From Nonomuraea angiospora (GTDB taxonomy: Bacteria > Actinomycetota > Actinomycetes > Streptosporangiales > Streptosporangiaceae), in the NCBI RefSeq assembly GCF_014873145.1, contig NZ_JADBEK010000001.1, positions 10,664,001-10,728,000 of the forward strand: a stretch of DNA of 64,000 nt, written 5' to 3'. Shown here in pieces: positions 17,476-25,759 of this stretch. The stretch's first letter is position 1. Every line of letters begins with the position of its first letter. A program made the position numbers and the translations under genes. The notes under the pieces were generated by a model. It did not search any database. It saw nothing but the letters and a program-made list of their open reading frames with translations, and was not told the origin of the DNA.

Positions 17476-18662
17476 GGGGCGTCGGGCCGGGCACCGTACG
17501 GCTGGCCCGCGCCACGGCCGGGGTCTTCCTCGTCGGTATGGCGGCCTTCGTCGCCGTACCGCTCGCGGAGGCGCTCGGCGCCTACTCCTCCGTCAGGGTC
17601 GTGACCGCGGTCGTCCTCGTCATCGGCCTCACCGGCTGCTACCTGTGGCTGGCGGTGCGGGCCGTGCTCGACCGGGGTTCGCGGTGGGATCTCGCGGTGC
17701 TGGCCGTGATGTGCGTGCTGGCCCTCGCCGTGCCCTTCGCCGCCGGGCCCACCTGGCTGAGCGTCGGGTTCATGCTTCCGCTCGCGTTCGCGGTCACGCT
17801 GCGGGGCCGGTGGGCCGCGCTGGGGTTCTTCGCCTCGCTGGCCGCCGGCCTGGTCCTGCCCGCCTCGCAGGACCTGAGCTGGGTGCTCTTCGGCTCGCTG
17901 CAGAACCTGCTCACGGCCGGCGCGCTCGCGGGCCTGACCATCTTCGCGACCTTGCTCGCCGAGTTGCAGCGCACCCGCGAGGAGGCCGCCAAGCTCGCCA
18001 TCACCGAGGAGCGGCTCAGGTTCGCCCGTGAGCTGCACGACGTGCTGGGGCACAACCTCTCGGTCATCGCCATGCGGACCGAGCTGGGCATCCGGGTCCC
18101 GCCGGAGGAGATCGGGCGGCTGCGCCGCGAGCTGACGGAGATCCACGACATCGCCAGCCGCTCGCTGCACGACGTGCGGGCGGTGGTCAAGGGCTACCGC
18201 GAGATGTCGCTGGAGAGGGAGCTGAGCGGGGTGCGCCGGGTGCTGGAGACCGCCGGCGTCCGATGCGACTTCGCCGAACTGCCGCCCTCGTTGCCGCCGG
18301 AGGTCCGCGTGGCGCTGGCCTGGGCGGTGCGCGAGGCGGCCACCAACCTGCTGCGCCACAGCGACGCCACGGTCTGCCTTCTCGGGGTCGAGACCGAGGG
18401 CGACCGCATCACAGTGACCGTCGCCAACGACGGCGTACGCCCGGACAGCGACTCGATCACCGCCGGCGCGGCGGCCGGGGCCGGGGCGGACGCTGAGGTG
18501 ACCGTGGGCGGAAGCGGCCTGGCCGGGCTCGACGAGCGGCTCGCGCAGGTGGGCGGGAGCTGCGGACGGCACACCGAAGACGGCTGGTTCACGCTGTCGC
18601 TGGACGTTCCCGGCCGCCCCCTGGCGGCCACACTCACCTCTGCTACAGGAGACCGGAGATGA
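17454..18662 (+). CDS. Sensor histidine kinase (NarL-type partner)
   Basis: 402 aa. GTG 17454 is chosen because AAGGTGG lies 5 nt upstream; GTG 17445 is an alternative. About five membrane helices (residues 15-150), then a HisKA_3 domain with RELHDVLGHNLS (His195) and a HATPase domain with REAATNLLRHSDA (N box) and GSGLAGLDERL (G box). The ATPase domain carries an Ala/Gly-rich insert near DSITAGAAAGAGADAE. Its stop overlaps the regulator start (ATGA). Its DHp region is the closest local relative of the degenerate protein at 1171. Confidence 0.88.
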   Translation: MGASQRLRGVGPGTVRLARATAGVFLVGMAAFVAVPLAEALGAYSSVRVVTAVVLVIGLTGCYLWLAVRAVLDRGSRWDLAVLAVMCVLALAVPFAAGPTWLSVGFMLPLAFAVTLRGRWAALGFFASLAAGLVLPASQDLSWVLFGSLQNLLTAGALAGLTIFATLLAELQRTREEAAKLAITEERLRFARELHDVLGHNLSVIAMRTELGIRVPPEEIGRLRRELTEIHDIASRSLHDVRAVVKGYREMSLERELSGVRRVLETAGVRCDFAELPPSLPPEVRVALAWAVREAATNLLRHSDATVCLLGVETEGDRITVTVANDGVRPDSDSITAGAAAGAGADAEVTVGGSGLAGLDERLAQVGGSCGRHTEDGWFTLSLDVPGRPLAATLTSATGDRR

Positions 18663-19297
18663 TCAAAGTTCTGATCGCGGAGGACCACGACCTCATCAGA
18701 GGTGCCCTGATCGCCCTGCTGTCGGAGGAGCGGGACATCCGCGTGGTCGAGGAGGTGTCCAGGGGCGACGAGATCGTGCCCGCCGTCGTCGGCTCCAAGC
18801 CGGACGTGGCGCTGCTGGACATCGGGCTGCCGGGCATCGACGGCCTCGAGGCGGCGGGCCTGATCAAGGAGCTGGAACAGCCGCCCCCGGTGCTCATTCT
18901 CACCAGTGTCGGCACGCCCGGTAACTTCGAGCGGGCCATGGCCGCGGGGGTGCGCGGCTTCCTGGTCAAGGACGCGCCCGCCCACCGGCTCACCGACGCC
19001 ATCCGGGTGGTGGCCAGGGGCGAGCGTTACATCGACTTCGACGTGGCCGCCGACGGCGGCGAGCAGGAGATCGACACCAATCCGCTGACCGCGCGGGAGA
19101 TCGCCGTGCTGTCGGCCGTCGCGGCCGGCGGGCGGGGCAGCGACCTGCGCAGCACCTTGGGCCTGTCGATCCACACGATCAGGAACTACCTCGCCGCCGC
19201 CCGCCTGAAGACGGGCGCCCGCAGCGACGAGGAAGCCGTGCGCATCGCGCGGGCGAACGGGTGGCTGAACGAGGGACCGGTGGCCGCCGGTAGTTGA
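18659..19297 (+). CDS. NarL/FixJ-type response regulator
   Basis: 212 aa. The receiver domain has acidic EDHD, phospho-acceptor Asp54 (VALLDIGLPG), Thr in LTSVG and Lys in LVKDAPA. The C-terminal LuxR-type HTH includes PLTAREIAVLSAVAAG and HTIRNYLAAARLKTGA. Cognate of the kinase at 17454 by gene overlap. Likely controls the exporter and/or the RiPP promoters at 493-529 and 1948-1984. That link is inferred. Confidence 0.9.
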   Translation: MIKVLIAEDHDLIRGALIALLSEERDIRVVEEVSRGDEIVPAVVGSKPDVALLDIGLPGIDGLEAAGLIKELEQPPPVLILTSVGTPGNFERAMAAGVRGFLVKDAPAHRLTDAIRVVARGERYIDFDVAADGGEQEIDTNPLTAREIAVLSAVAAGGRGSDLRSTLGLSIHTIRNYLAAARLKTGARSDEEAVRIARANGWLNEGPVAAGS

Positions 19298-19366
19298 TTC
19301 CCGGGCCAGGAAGGCGTCACGATCGGTACGAAATCATGATGCATCCTGACATATGGGAGTGCGCCG

Positions 19367-20497
19367 GTGGCCCATGACAGCGAAGCGCAGGTCAGGTGGT
19401 TGACGACGGCCGTCGTCGCGGTCACCGGGGCGCTGTGGGGCCTCACCCCGCTCGCCTTCCTGCTCGACGGCGATCCGGGCCGGGCCCTGATCGCGCTCGC
19501 GCTGCTCGGAGGGCTGCTCGTGGTGTACGCCAGGATCGTCGCCCGGCACATCGCGGGCACGAGCCAGGGGCCTCACCGGGCGCGGATCTTCCTGCTGTTC
19601 GCCGTCGTCGTCTACGGGGCGATCCCGTTCCAGGGATCGGTGTGGATCTACACGCCGCTCGTCGTCGCCACCGCCGGGCTGCTCCTGCTGCCCTTCCGGT
19701 ACGGCGTCATCGTGCTCCTGGCGGTGGCCGCCGCCGAGTACCCGCTGACGCTCGTCGAGTGGGGTCCCGTGGCGTCCTCCGCGGCGCAGCGGGCCGCCGG
19801 AGTGCTCGTCGCCTCGGTGGTCGCCGCGGGCATCGTGCATTATGCGAGGTTCGTCCGCGAGCTGCGCGAGCTGCGGGTCGCGCTGGCCGAGATGGCCGTG
19901 GACCAGGACCGGCTGCGGCTGGCGGGGCAGCTGCACGACCTGCTCGGCCAGACGCTGGCGTCGATCACCCTGAAGACGGAGCTGGCCCTGGCCCTGGTCG
20001 ACGTGAACCGCAAGCAGGCCGCCGCCGAGGTGGAGGGGACGATCGCCATCGCCGGCGAGGCCCGCGCGGAGATCGGCGACGTCGTGGAGGCCAAACGCTC
20101 GCTCGACCTGGGCGCGGAGCTGACGGCGGCCGCCGCGCTGATCGAGCTCACCGGCGCGACCTGCGACCTGCGCCTGGGCTTCAAGGAGATCGACAAGGAG
20201 ACCGGCGGCGTGCTCGGCTGGATGGTACGCGAGGCGGCCACGAACATCGTCAGGCACAGCGACGCCCGGCACTGCCTGATCGAGCTGGACGAGGTCGACG
20301 GACGCGTTCAACTGCTGGTGCGCAACGACGGCACCCGCCGCGAAACGGGCCATCAACCCGGTTCGGGGCTCGCCGGGCTGCGCCGGCGGGTGGAGAAACT
20401 GGGTGGATCCCTGGAGGCGGGCGCCACCGGGGAAGGCGTGTTCCAGTTGCGGGTCTGCCTGCCCGCCGTACACGATCGGGAGAGTGGTCACCGGTGA
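19367..20497 (+). CDS. Sensor histidine kinase, second copy
   Basis: 376 aa from GTG 19367. Four to five membrane helices (about residues 15-150), HisKA_3 with AGQLHDLLGQTLAS (His190), and a HATPase domain with REAATNIVRHSDA and GSGLAGLRRRVEKLGG. It is a paralogue of the kinase at 17454 with a different membrane sensor. The stop overlaps the next regulator gene (4 bp). A 69-bp gap separates it from the first two-component pair. Confidence 0.88.
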   Translation: MAHDSEAQVRWLTTAVVAVTGALWGLTPLAFLLDGDPGRALIALALLGGLLVVYARIVARHIAGTSQGPHRARIFLLFAVVVYGAIPFQGSVWIYTPLVVATAGLLLLPFRYGVIVLLAVAAAEYPLTLVEWGPVASSAAQRAAGVLVASVVAAGIVHYARFVRELRELRVALAEMAVDQDRLRLAGQLHDLLGQTLASITLKTELALALVDVNRKQAAAEVEGTIAIAGEARAEIGDVVEAKRSLDLGAELTAAAALIELTGATCDLRLGFKEIDKETGGVLGWMVREAATNIVRHSDARHCLIELDEVDGRVQLLVRNDGTRRETGHQPGSGLAGLRRRVEKLGGSLEAGATGEGVFQLRVCLPAVHDRESGHR

Positions 20498-21117
20498 TTC
20501 GCGTCCTGCTCGCAGAGGACCACGGCGTCGTCAGGGGCGCCCTGACAGCTCTGCTGAACCTTACAGGCGACATCGAGGTCGTGGCCGAGGCCGACCGAGG
20601 TGACAAGGTCGTCCCGCGCGCTCTCGCCTGCGGCCCGGACGTCGCCGTCATCGACATCGAGATGCCGGGCGTCGACGGCGTCGAGGCCACCCGCCGTCTC
20701 AGACCGGCGGTGCCGGACTGCCGCGTACTCATCCTCACCGGCCTGGCCAGCGCCGCGCTGCTGAAGCGGGCGATGGAAGCGGGAGCGAGCGGATTCCTGC
20801 TCAAGGACGCCCCCACGGAGCGGCTGGCCGAGAGCATCCGCCGGGTCTCCCAGGGCGAGCGGGTGATCGACGCCTCCCTGGCCCTGGCCGCGATGAGCGC
20901 CACGGTGACCCCGCTGACCGAGCGGGAGGTGGCCGTGCTGGGGCTGGTCGGCTCGGGCGCCAGCACCGGCGAGATCGCCGCCGAACTGCACCTGTCGGCG
21001 GCGACGGTTCGCAACTACATCTCCAGCGCCATCACCAAGACCGGCGCCCGCAACAGGACCGACGCCGTTCGGATCGCCGCCGAATCAGGCTGGATCGAAG
21101 GCCTCCGCCACCCCTGA
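20494..21117 (+). CDS. NarL/FixJ-type response regulator, second copy
   Basis: 207 aa from GTG 20494. Receiver domain with EDHG, Asp54 (AVIDIEMPG), LTGLA and LLKDAPT. LuxR HTH with PLTEREVAVLGLVGSGA and AATVRNYISSAITKTGA. Cognate of the kinase at 19367. It is similar along its whole length to the regulator at 18659, so the two systems probably arose by duplication and may share DNA targets. Last gene of the RiPP cluster. Confidence 0.9.
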   Translation: MIRVLLAEDHGVVRGALTALLNLTGDIEVVAEADRGDKVVPRALACGPDVAVIDIEMPGVDGVEATRRLRPAVPDCRVLILTGLASAALLKRAMEAGASGFLLKDAPTERLAESIRRVSQGERVIDASLALAAMSATVTPLTEREVAVLGLVGSGASTGEIAAELHLSAATVRNYISSAITKTGARNRTDAVRIAAESGWIEGLRHP

Positions 21118-21267
21118 CCGCCCCTCGCCCATCCGGCCCTCGATCCCGGGGGCGGCGGCCGGGCGCGGCGAAAGCCCGACGACAGCGCCACGCCAGGACC
21201 ACGACAGGTCCGTTTCCTAGCGTGTGTCCGTGTAAGGGGGCCCGGTTCGACACGGAGGGGAAAACAC

Positions 21268-21796
21268 ATGCGTGGAAGGCAACTCGGCCTGGTCATGGCT
21301 TTGGCGGCCGTCGTCACGGGGGCGCTCCTGACCGCCCCGACCGCGGCGACGAACGCGGCGACGAACGCGGGGACGAGCACGGGGGCGACGGGGGCGACGA
21401 CGGGGGCGCGGGCGGGGGCGCGGGCGGCGGCAGGGCCGATCGACTGCGGCGGCTGGTGGCACTACACCGGAAACAACCCGCAGTCCGTACGGATGGTGCG
21501 GTGGGGCGGCGCCAATGGGCGTCCCAGTTCAACGTCATGTCCGGCTACGTGCAGGGCATCCAGCACGGCTGGGCCCAGCTCTCCGGAGCCAAGAAGGGCG
21601 ACTGGGTCACGCTGGACGTGACCACCGACGGCGGCAGGACGCGGGGGTACTGCGGGCCGTTCGAGGCGCGCTGGGACGGCGAGATCGTCATAACGCCGGC
21701 CGCGCGCACGTCAAGCGACCCGACCTGAAGTTCCGCGCCTGCGGCGCCCCGGCGGGAGTCCCCGGCAGCCGGGCGGTCTGCACGACGCCCTGGTGA
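21268..21796 (+). pseudogene. Secreted protein of unknown function, two frameshifts
   Basis: ATG 21268 starts a signal peptide (MRGRQLGLVMALAAVV) and an Ala/Thr/Gly low-complexity stretch, then CGGWWHYTGNNPQSVRM. Near 21505-21525 the coherent protein moves to another frame (QFNVMSGYVQGIQHGW, ending DGEIVITPA). Near 21695-21725 it moves again (DLKFRACGAPAGVPGSR to a TGA at 21794). Both shifts are in the direction of a single missing base. The whole would be a secreted protein of about 170 aa with paired Cys. Either it is a decayed gene or two sequencing errors are present. No family recognised. Confidence 0.6.
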
Positions 21797-21799
21797 TCC

Positions 21800-22107
21800 G
21801 ACCCGGGGGACGCGTCAGGGATACGTTGAGTGCCCTCGCGGGCCGACGCCAGGGCCGGCGTGCCCGTCAGTTTCTCGATGATCTCATAGTCGTCGTCGGG
21901 GCAGAGGCACAACCCGATCAGCGGGTAGACGAGCACGTGCGCGGGGAGCTTGCGAACGCGACGCTCCCCGCATCCGCGCATGGCGATGGCCGGGTCCAGG
22001 ACCTGGCAAGGGATCAGCGAAGTCAGCGCGCAAACCGCGCTCGGATCCGTCAACCGCCCGGAACCGCCCGTGTCCCTGGAAAGATCATCAAGCGTCGCTA
22101 CCTGCAA
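21800..22107 (-). pseudogene. IS4-family transposase, N-terminal fragment
   Basis: On the minus strand the translation resembles the N-terminal domain of IS4-type transposases: VCALTSLIPCQVLDPAIA, then RRVRKLPAHVLVYPLIGLCL, then DDDYEIIEKLTG. This matches the family pattern of Arg-x-LPAxVxVY followed by a helix and a LTG turn. Similarity fades after TGTPALAS, and the frame runs into the frameshifted secreted gene. No DDE catalytic domain is present, so it is an inactive remnant. The truncation suggests past insertion and deletion at the edge of the RiPP cluster. Confidence 0.65.
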
Positions 22108-22210
22108 GATCGCTGTCTGGGCGGCATAGGACCGCTCGCCTGACTCTTAAGCGGGCCGCGGACATCCAGGCTGGCTGGGAGGCGAAGGCCCAGACCTACC
22201 CGGCGGCGGG

Positions 22211-22678
22211 TCAGGCGTTGGTCTTCACATTGCTTGAGTCGCGGGCACTCCGGCGCTGGCGTGCCCTCCTTACTACGTAGACCGGGGAGATCAGCAGGGC
22301 CAGGGAGCCAAGCGTGAGTACGACTGATCCCACGACATCGAAGCGCCCCGGCCTATAGACCGCTGCGGGACCGCCGACATCGATCGCCGATACCCGGTCA
22401 CCGGATGCAAGCTCGTACCGGTTGAACCCTCGGATGCTGATGTAGTCCTCGCGTCGGTCGGCGGAGACATAGGAGCCGGACCAGGAGCAGCTGGTACGGG
22501 GACCGCAGACGCCCAGCTCTTGAGCGGTGAAGGTCCCCATGACACCGTCGCCCCGCACGGCCCTCACCTCGAATGCGATGGTGCGGACGGCGAGGAGCGT
22601 CATCAAGATGCCCGCCACCAGCAGCACCGGCACGAGGAGCAAGATAAGAGTAAACGCGCGCCGGGTCTGGTGGTTCAT
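22211..22678 (-). CDS. Small two-helix membrane protein, unknown function
   Basis: 155 aa. ATG 22678 is preferred over the GTG just before it because GGAG lies 5 nt upstream. One membrane helix at residues about 8-32, an extracytoplasmic domain of about 80 aa with two Cys (VCGPRTSCSW), a second helix near 118-137, and an Arg-rich cytoplasmic tail. The layout resembles DUF3592-like actinobacterial membrane proteins, but the match is weak. It stands alone on the minus strand. Confidence 0.6.
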   Translation of the reverse strand: MNHQTRRAFTLILLLVPVLLVAGILMTLLAVRTIAFEVRAVRGDGVMGTFTAQELGVCGPRTSCSWSGSYVSADRREDYISIRGFNRYELASGDRVSAIDVGGPAAVYRPGRFDVVGSVVLTLGSLALLISPVYVVRRARQRRSARDSSNVKTNA

Positions 22679-22767
22679 CACCGCTCCGTAGGCCTTTAGA
22701 CAGCGTTACCAACATCATCCATTCCGCAGCACGGTGTTTCCAGGGCCCTGCGGTGTGCCCTGCAGCT

Positions 22768-23037
22768 AACGGGTGGTCGAGTGATGGGCGATCGATGTCG
22801 CCCTGGTTGGCAAATTAAACAACGCCATCGGCCGACCTGGCCCGGAGGGCACCCGGTCCGGGGTGGGTATCAGGCGGCCCACCGCTTCGGAGGTCAACGG
22901 GTGGGTTCGATGGCGCCGTTCAGGCGCGGGTGCGCCGTCAGGCGCGCCCCTGGAAGGGCAGTCCGAGCGGAGCGAGGGCCTTTGGGGTTGGGGTGGGTGT
23001 CAGCAGGGTCACCACCCAGTCGGGTAACGGGTGGGTG
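22768..23037 (+). repeat. Imperfect direct repeats around AACGGGTGG
   Basis: AACGGGTGG occurs at about 22768, 22896 and 23026, spaced roughly 129 bp. The last two are preceded by matching GGGGTGGGT(A/G)TCAG blocks at 22860 and 22990. The region between the membrane protein and the macro-domain gene has no convincing coding sequence. Confidence 0.4.
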
Positions 23038-23120
23038 GTTTTGGCCCACCTACCCCGGTCGACTTCGCTGACGTATTAGCCTGATAATTGCGTCCCGCTT
23101 TTTTCTGGATGGGAGGGCGG

Positions 23121-24179
23121 ATGAAGGCCGATCCCGTTGTTCTGCTTACGGCGGTGTTCAGTCTCCTTCTTGGGCTCGGGGCCTTCGGCTGGCAGTGGCG
23201 TTCGCCGGACGGTGGGAACGAGCGGGTGCACATGATCTCCTGGACCCTGCTCGCGCTCTTTCCCGTCACGCTCCTGTTCTCATTCTTCCCGCAGAGCCAA
23301 TTCTCCGCCGAGATCAAGGGTGCCACCATGACGGGCGCCGTCGGGTTATGGGCGTTCATCTGGTGGTACGGGCTGCGGTCCCTGCGCACCGCGAACCGGG
23401 CCGATGAATATCGGAAGGAGATCCGTGCGCTGCGGGAGCAGATCGACACGCATGCCAAGATGCGGCGGCCGCAGCCCATCGAGGAGACGCGCACGTACGA
23501 GTACGCCGTCCACGGCCGGCCCTCCCGGCGGCTCGTGCTCATCACCGGCGACCTGCGCAACGTCAAGGACGTGGACGTCTGGGTGAACTCCGAGAACACC
23601 GACATGCAGATGTCCAGGTTCCACGAGCGGTCGATCTCCGCCGTCATCCGGTACGAGGGCGCCCTGCGCGACCCCCTGACCGGGCGGGTGGTCGAGGACT
23701 GCGTGGCCGACGAGCTCGGCCGGCGGGTGGGTGCCAACGTGCCCGTGGAGCCGGGAATCGCCATCGTGACCGGGGCGCACCAGCTCGCCGGGCGCAACGG
23801 CGTCATGGGCATCGTGCACGCCGCCGCCGTCCACGGGGCCGCCGGCGTCGGGTACCGCCGGGTGGACGATCTCGGAACGTGCGTGCGCAACGTGTTCCTG
23901 CGGGCCGAGGAGATCGCCGACGGCGGGCGGCGGGCGGGTTCTATCGTGTTTCCCATCTTCGGGACCGGGGAGGCGGCGGCCGATGTCGAGTCCACGGTCC
24001 AGAGCATGCTGACGGCCATTGTCGCCCACCTGACCGACGGCCGTCCCCGGCACGTCGAAACCGTCTATTTGCTGGCCTACACCGACGCGGAATTGGCGGT
24101 CTGCGAAAAAGCGCTTGACGCGTGCGCGCATATCTCTTCGGCCGGGAAGGCCGGGAAGAAACGTACCCGGCAAAAATAG
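23121..24179 (+). CDS. Membrane-anchored macro-domain protein
   Basis: 352 aa. ATG 23121 is preferred over an upstream TTG because GGGAGGG lies just before it. Three membrane helices (about residues 7-24, 38-57, 69-86) and a short helical linker (YRKEIRALREQID) precede a macro domain (about 130-330). The linked features are LITGDLRNVKDVDVWVNSEN (ADP-ribose-binding entry), HAAAVHGAAGVGYR and SIVFPIFGTGEAA (phosphate loop). Macro domains bind or hydrolyse ADP-ribose derivatives, including ADP-ribose cyclic phosphate from tRNA repair. With the vWA and ARPP-1-like genes downstream it forms a probable RNA-repair or conflict module. The enzyme activity is inferred. Confidence 0.82.
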   Translation: MKADPVVLLTAVFSLLLGLGAFGWQWRSPDGGNERVHMISWTLLALFPVTLLFSFFPQSQFSAEIKGATMTGAVGLWAFIWWYGLRSLRTANRADEYRKEIRALREQIDTHAKMRRPQPIEETRTYEYAVHGRPSRRLVLITGDLRNVKDVDVWVNSENTDMQMSRFHERSISAVIRYEGALRDPLTGRVVEDCVADELGRRVGANVPVEPGIAIVTGAHQLAGRNGVMGIVHAAAVHGAAGVGYRRVDDLGTCVRNVFLRAEEIADGGRRAGSIVFPIFGTGEAAADVESTVQSMLTAIVAHLTDGRPRHVETVYLLAYTDAELAVCEKALDACAHISSAGKAGKKRTRQK

Positions 24180-24217
24180 GTGTCGCCCGGCGGGCCGGAT
24201 TCCTTAATCTCGGTCCC

Positions 24218-25759
24218 GTGGACATCCCGACTCTTCTCCAGCATTTCAGGACGCACGACGCCCCTTTGGTTCTGTCCAGGGGCGGCGATCTGGCCTGGGA
24301 CGACGCGGAGCTCCACCGCACTGCCCGGCTGAGCGACCCCGAGGGATACGCGCTGCTGGCGCTGGTGCTCGGTGCGCTCCCCTGGCAGCGGGCCCGCGTG
24401 CTGCTGTGCACGCTGGCCGCCTCGCAGGACGGCCTGGACGAGCGCACTCGCGCGATTCTGGCCAAGGTCACGAGGGCGCTCATGTTCGGCCTGCCGCCGG
24501 CGTACGCCGTCACCGCGCTCCTGGCGCTGCGGCGGCTGCGCGTCAACCACAAGCACGCCACGCGGGCCGTCGTCGCGTTCGTCCTGGAGCACCCGGAGGC
24601 CGACGCGCTCATCGAGGCCCGCCGGCCGGCGCTGGTCGACTGTTTCGAGCATGCGCTCGGCAAGGCGACCGCGCGCGGGTGCGCCCGCCTGATCGCGGAG
24701 GGTGACACCGGCTCCGGCCGGCTGCGCAGGAGCCTGCTGCGCTTCACCTCCGACCCGGCCGCGGCGATCGGGCGGGTTCGGGCGCTCTACGCGCCCGGCA
24801 CGTACGGCGCGGTGGCCCCGCAGGAGCCGCCGGCGCCGCTCGACCAGGTCGGGGAGCGCCCGCCCATCGTCACGCCGACCAACCGGGGCGACATCGCCGC
24901 GACGCTGGTGCATCTCTACCGGGGCGGACCGGCCGCCGAGCTGCGTCCCGCGCTGGCGGGGTACGTGGCGGAGGCGACGCGCGGGCTGCCGCGCCTGGCC
25001 GGCCACGTGGCCGTGGTGCTCGACACGTCGGGGTCGATGCGGGGGTACGGCGACCGGGAGTGGGCGGTCATGTCGCAGGCGGCGGCGCTGAGGCTGGTCC
25101 TGGCCGAGGTTTGCGAGCGTCTCACTGTGATCGAGACGGGTGGGGTTTGCGAGCGTCTCACGGTGGCCGAGGCAGGCGGGGTTTGTGAGCGCCTCGCGGT
25201 GTTCGAGGTCGCCGCAACAGCGGTCGAGGTCGCCGATGCAGCGGTTGAGGCGGCCGAAGAGGTGGTCGAGACTGCCGAAGGTGCGACCGATCTGGCGACC
25301 CGGCTGCTTGACGCCCTGGACGCCCGGCCCGACCTGGTGGTGATCGTGACCGACGGCTACGAGAACGTCCTGCCGGGCGACCTGGCCAGGGTCGTGGCCA
25401 CGCTGCCCCGCGCGGGCGTCACCACTCCGGTGGTGCTCTGCCAGGCCACGTTCACCGCGGGCGACGACCTGACCCTGCGCGACCCGGCGCCGCGGCTGCC
25501 GCGCCGGCCGTTCTGGCATCAGGACGACTTCGCCGGGCTCCTGCCGTGGCTGTTCGGCCACTGCGCGCCCGGCCGTGACTGGATCCGTACGGCCATGCTG
25601 AGCCGGCTCGAAGGCCGGCTCGAAGGCCGGCTCGAAGGCCGACTCGAAGGCCAACTCGAAGGCCAACTCGAAGGCGGGCTCGAAGGCGGGCTCGAAGGCG
25701 GGCTCGAAGGCGGGCTCGAAGGCCGACTGGAAGGACGACTGGAAGGAGGACGCATATGA
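24218..25759 (+). CDS. vWA-domain protein with helical N-terminus and LEG repeats
   Basis: 513 aa from GTG 24218; no clear Shine-Dalgarno, and an upstream GTG at 24122 would overlap the macro gene. Residues 1 to about 260 are helical repeats (LRVNHKHATRAVVAFVLEHP), recalling TROVE-type RNA-binding modules. The vWA domain follows, with the MIDAS VVLDTSGSM and VVIVTDGYEN. It is interrupted by a threefold 12-aa repeat (VCERLTV...) and an acidic Val/Ala/Glu stretch. The C-terminus is about a dozen LEG(R/Q/G) tetrapeptides, predicted as a charged helix. The gene's 4-bp overlap with the next one fixes the operon. TROVE relatedness is inferred from fold pattern and context. Confidence 0.72.
   Translation: MDIPTLLQHFRTHDAPLVLSRGGDLAWDDAELHRTARLSDPEGYALLALVLGALPWQRARVLLCTLAASQDGLDERTRAILAKVTRALMFGLPPAYAVTALLALRRLRVNHKHATRAVVAFVLEHPEADALIEARRPALVDCFEHALGKATARGCARLIAEGDTGSGRLRRSLLRFTSDPAAAIGRVRALYAPGTYGAVAPQEPPAPLDQVGERPPIVTPTNRGDIAATLVHLYRGGPAAELRPALAGYVAEATRGLPRLAGHVAVVLDTSGSMRGYGDREWAVMSQAAALRLVLAEVCERLTVIETGGVCERLTVAEAGGVCERLAVFEVAATAVEVADAAVEAAEEVVETAEGATDLATRLLDALDARPDLVVIVTDGYENVLPGDLARVVATLPRAGVTTPVVLCQATFTAGDDLTLRDPAPRLPRRPFWHQDDFAGLLPWLFGHCAPGRDWIRTAMLSRLEGRLEGRLEGRLEGQLEGQLEGGLEGGLEGGLEGGLEGRLEGRLEGGRI
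25109..25216 (+). repeat. Three 36-bp in-frame repeats inside the vWA gene
   Basis: Units begin with GTTTG(C/T)GAGCG at 25109, 25145 and 25181. Each codes for about 12 residues starting VCERL. They expand a loop within the vWA fold. Confidence 0.8.
25604..25747 (+). repeat. 12-bp tandem repeat coding LEG(R/Q/G) units
   Basis: About twelve copies of a CGGCTCGAAGGC-type 12-mer in frame at the 3' end of the vWA gene. Codon-level variation (CGG, CGA, CAA, GGG) shows blocks of recent duplication. Likely hypervariable in length. Confidence 0.9.

Noticed and set aside
22781..23071. Open reading frame between the membrane protein and the macro-domain gene
   Set aside because: Arg/Gly-rich translation without a ribosome-binding site, lying in imperfect repeats. 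No protein-like pattern.
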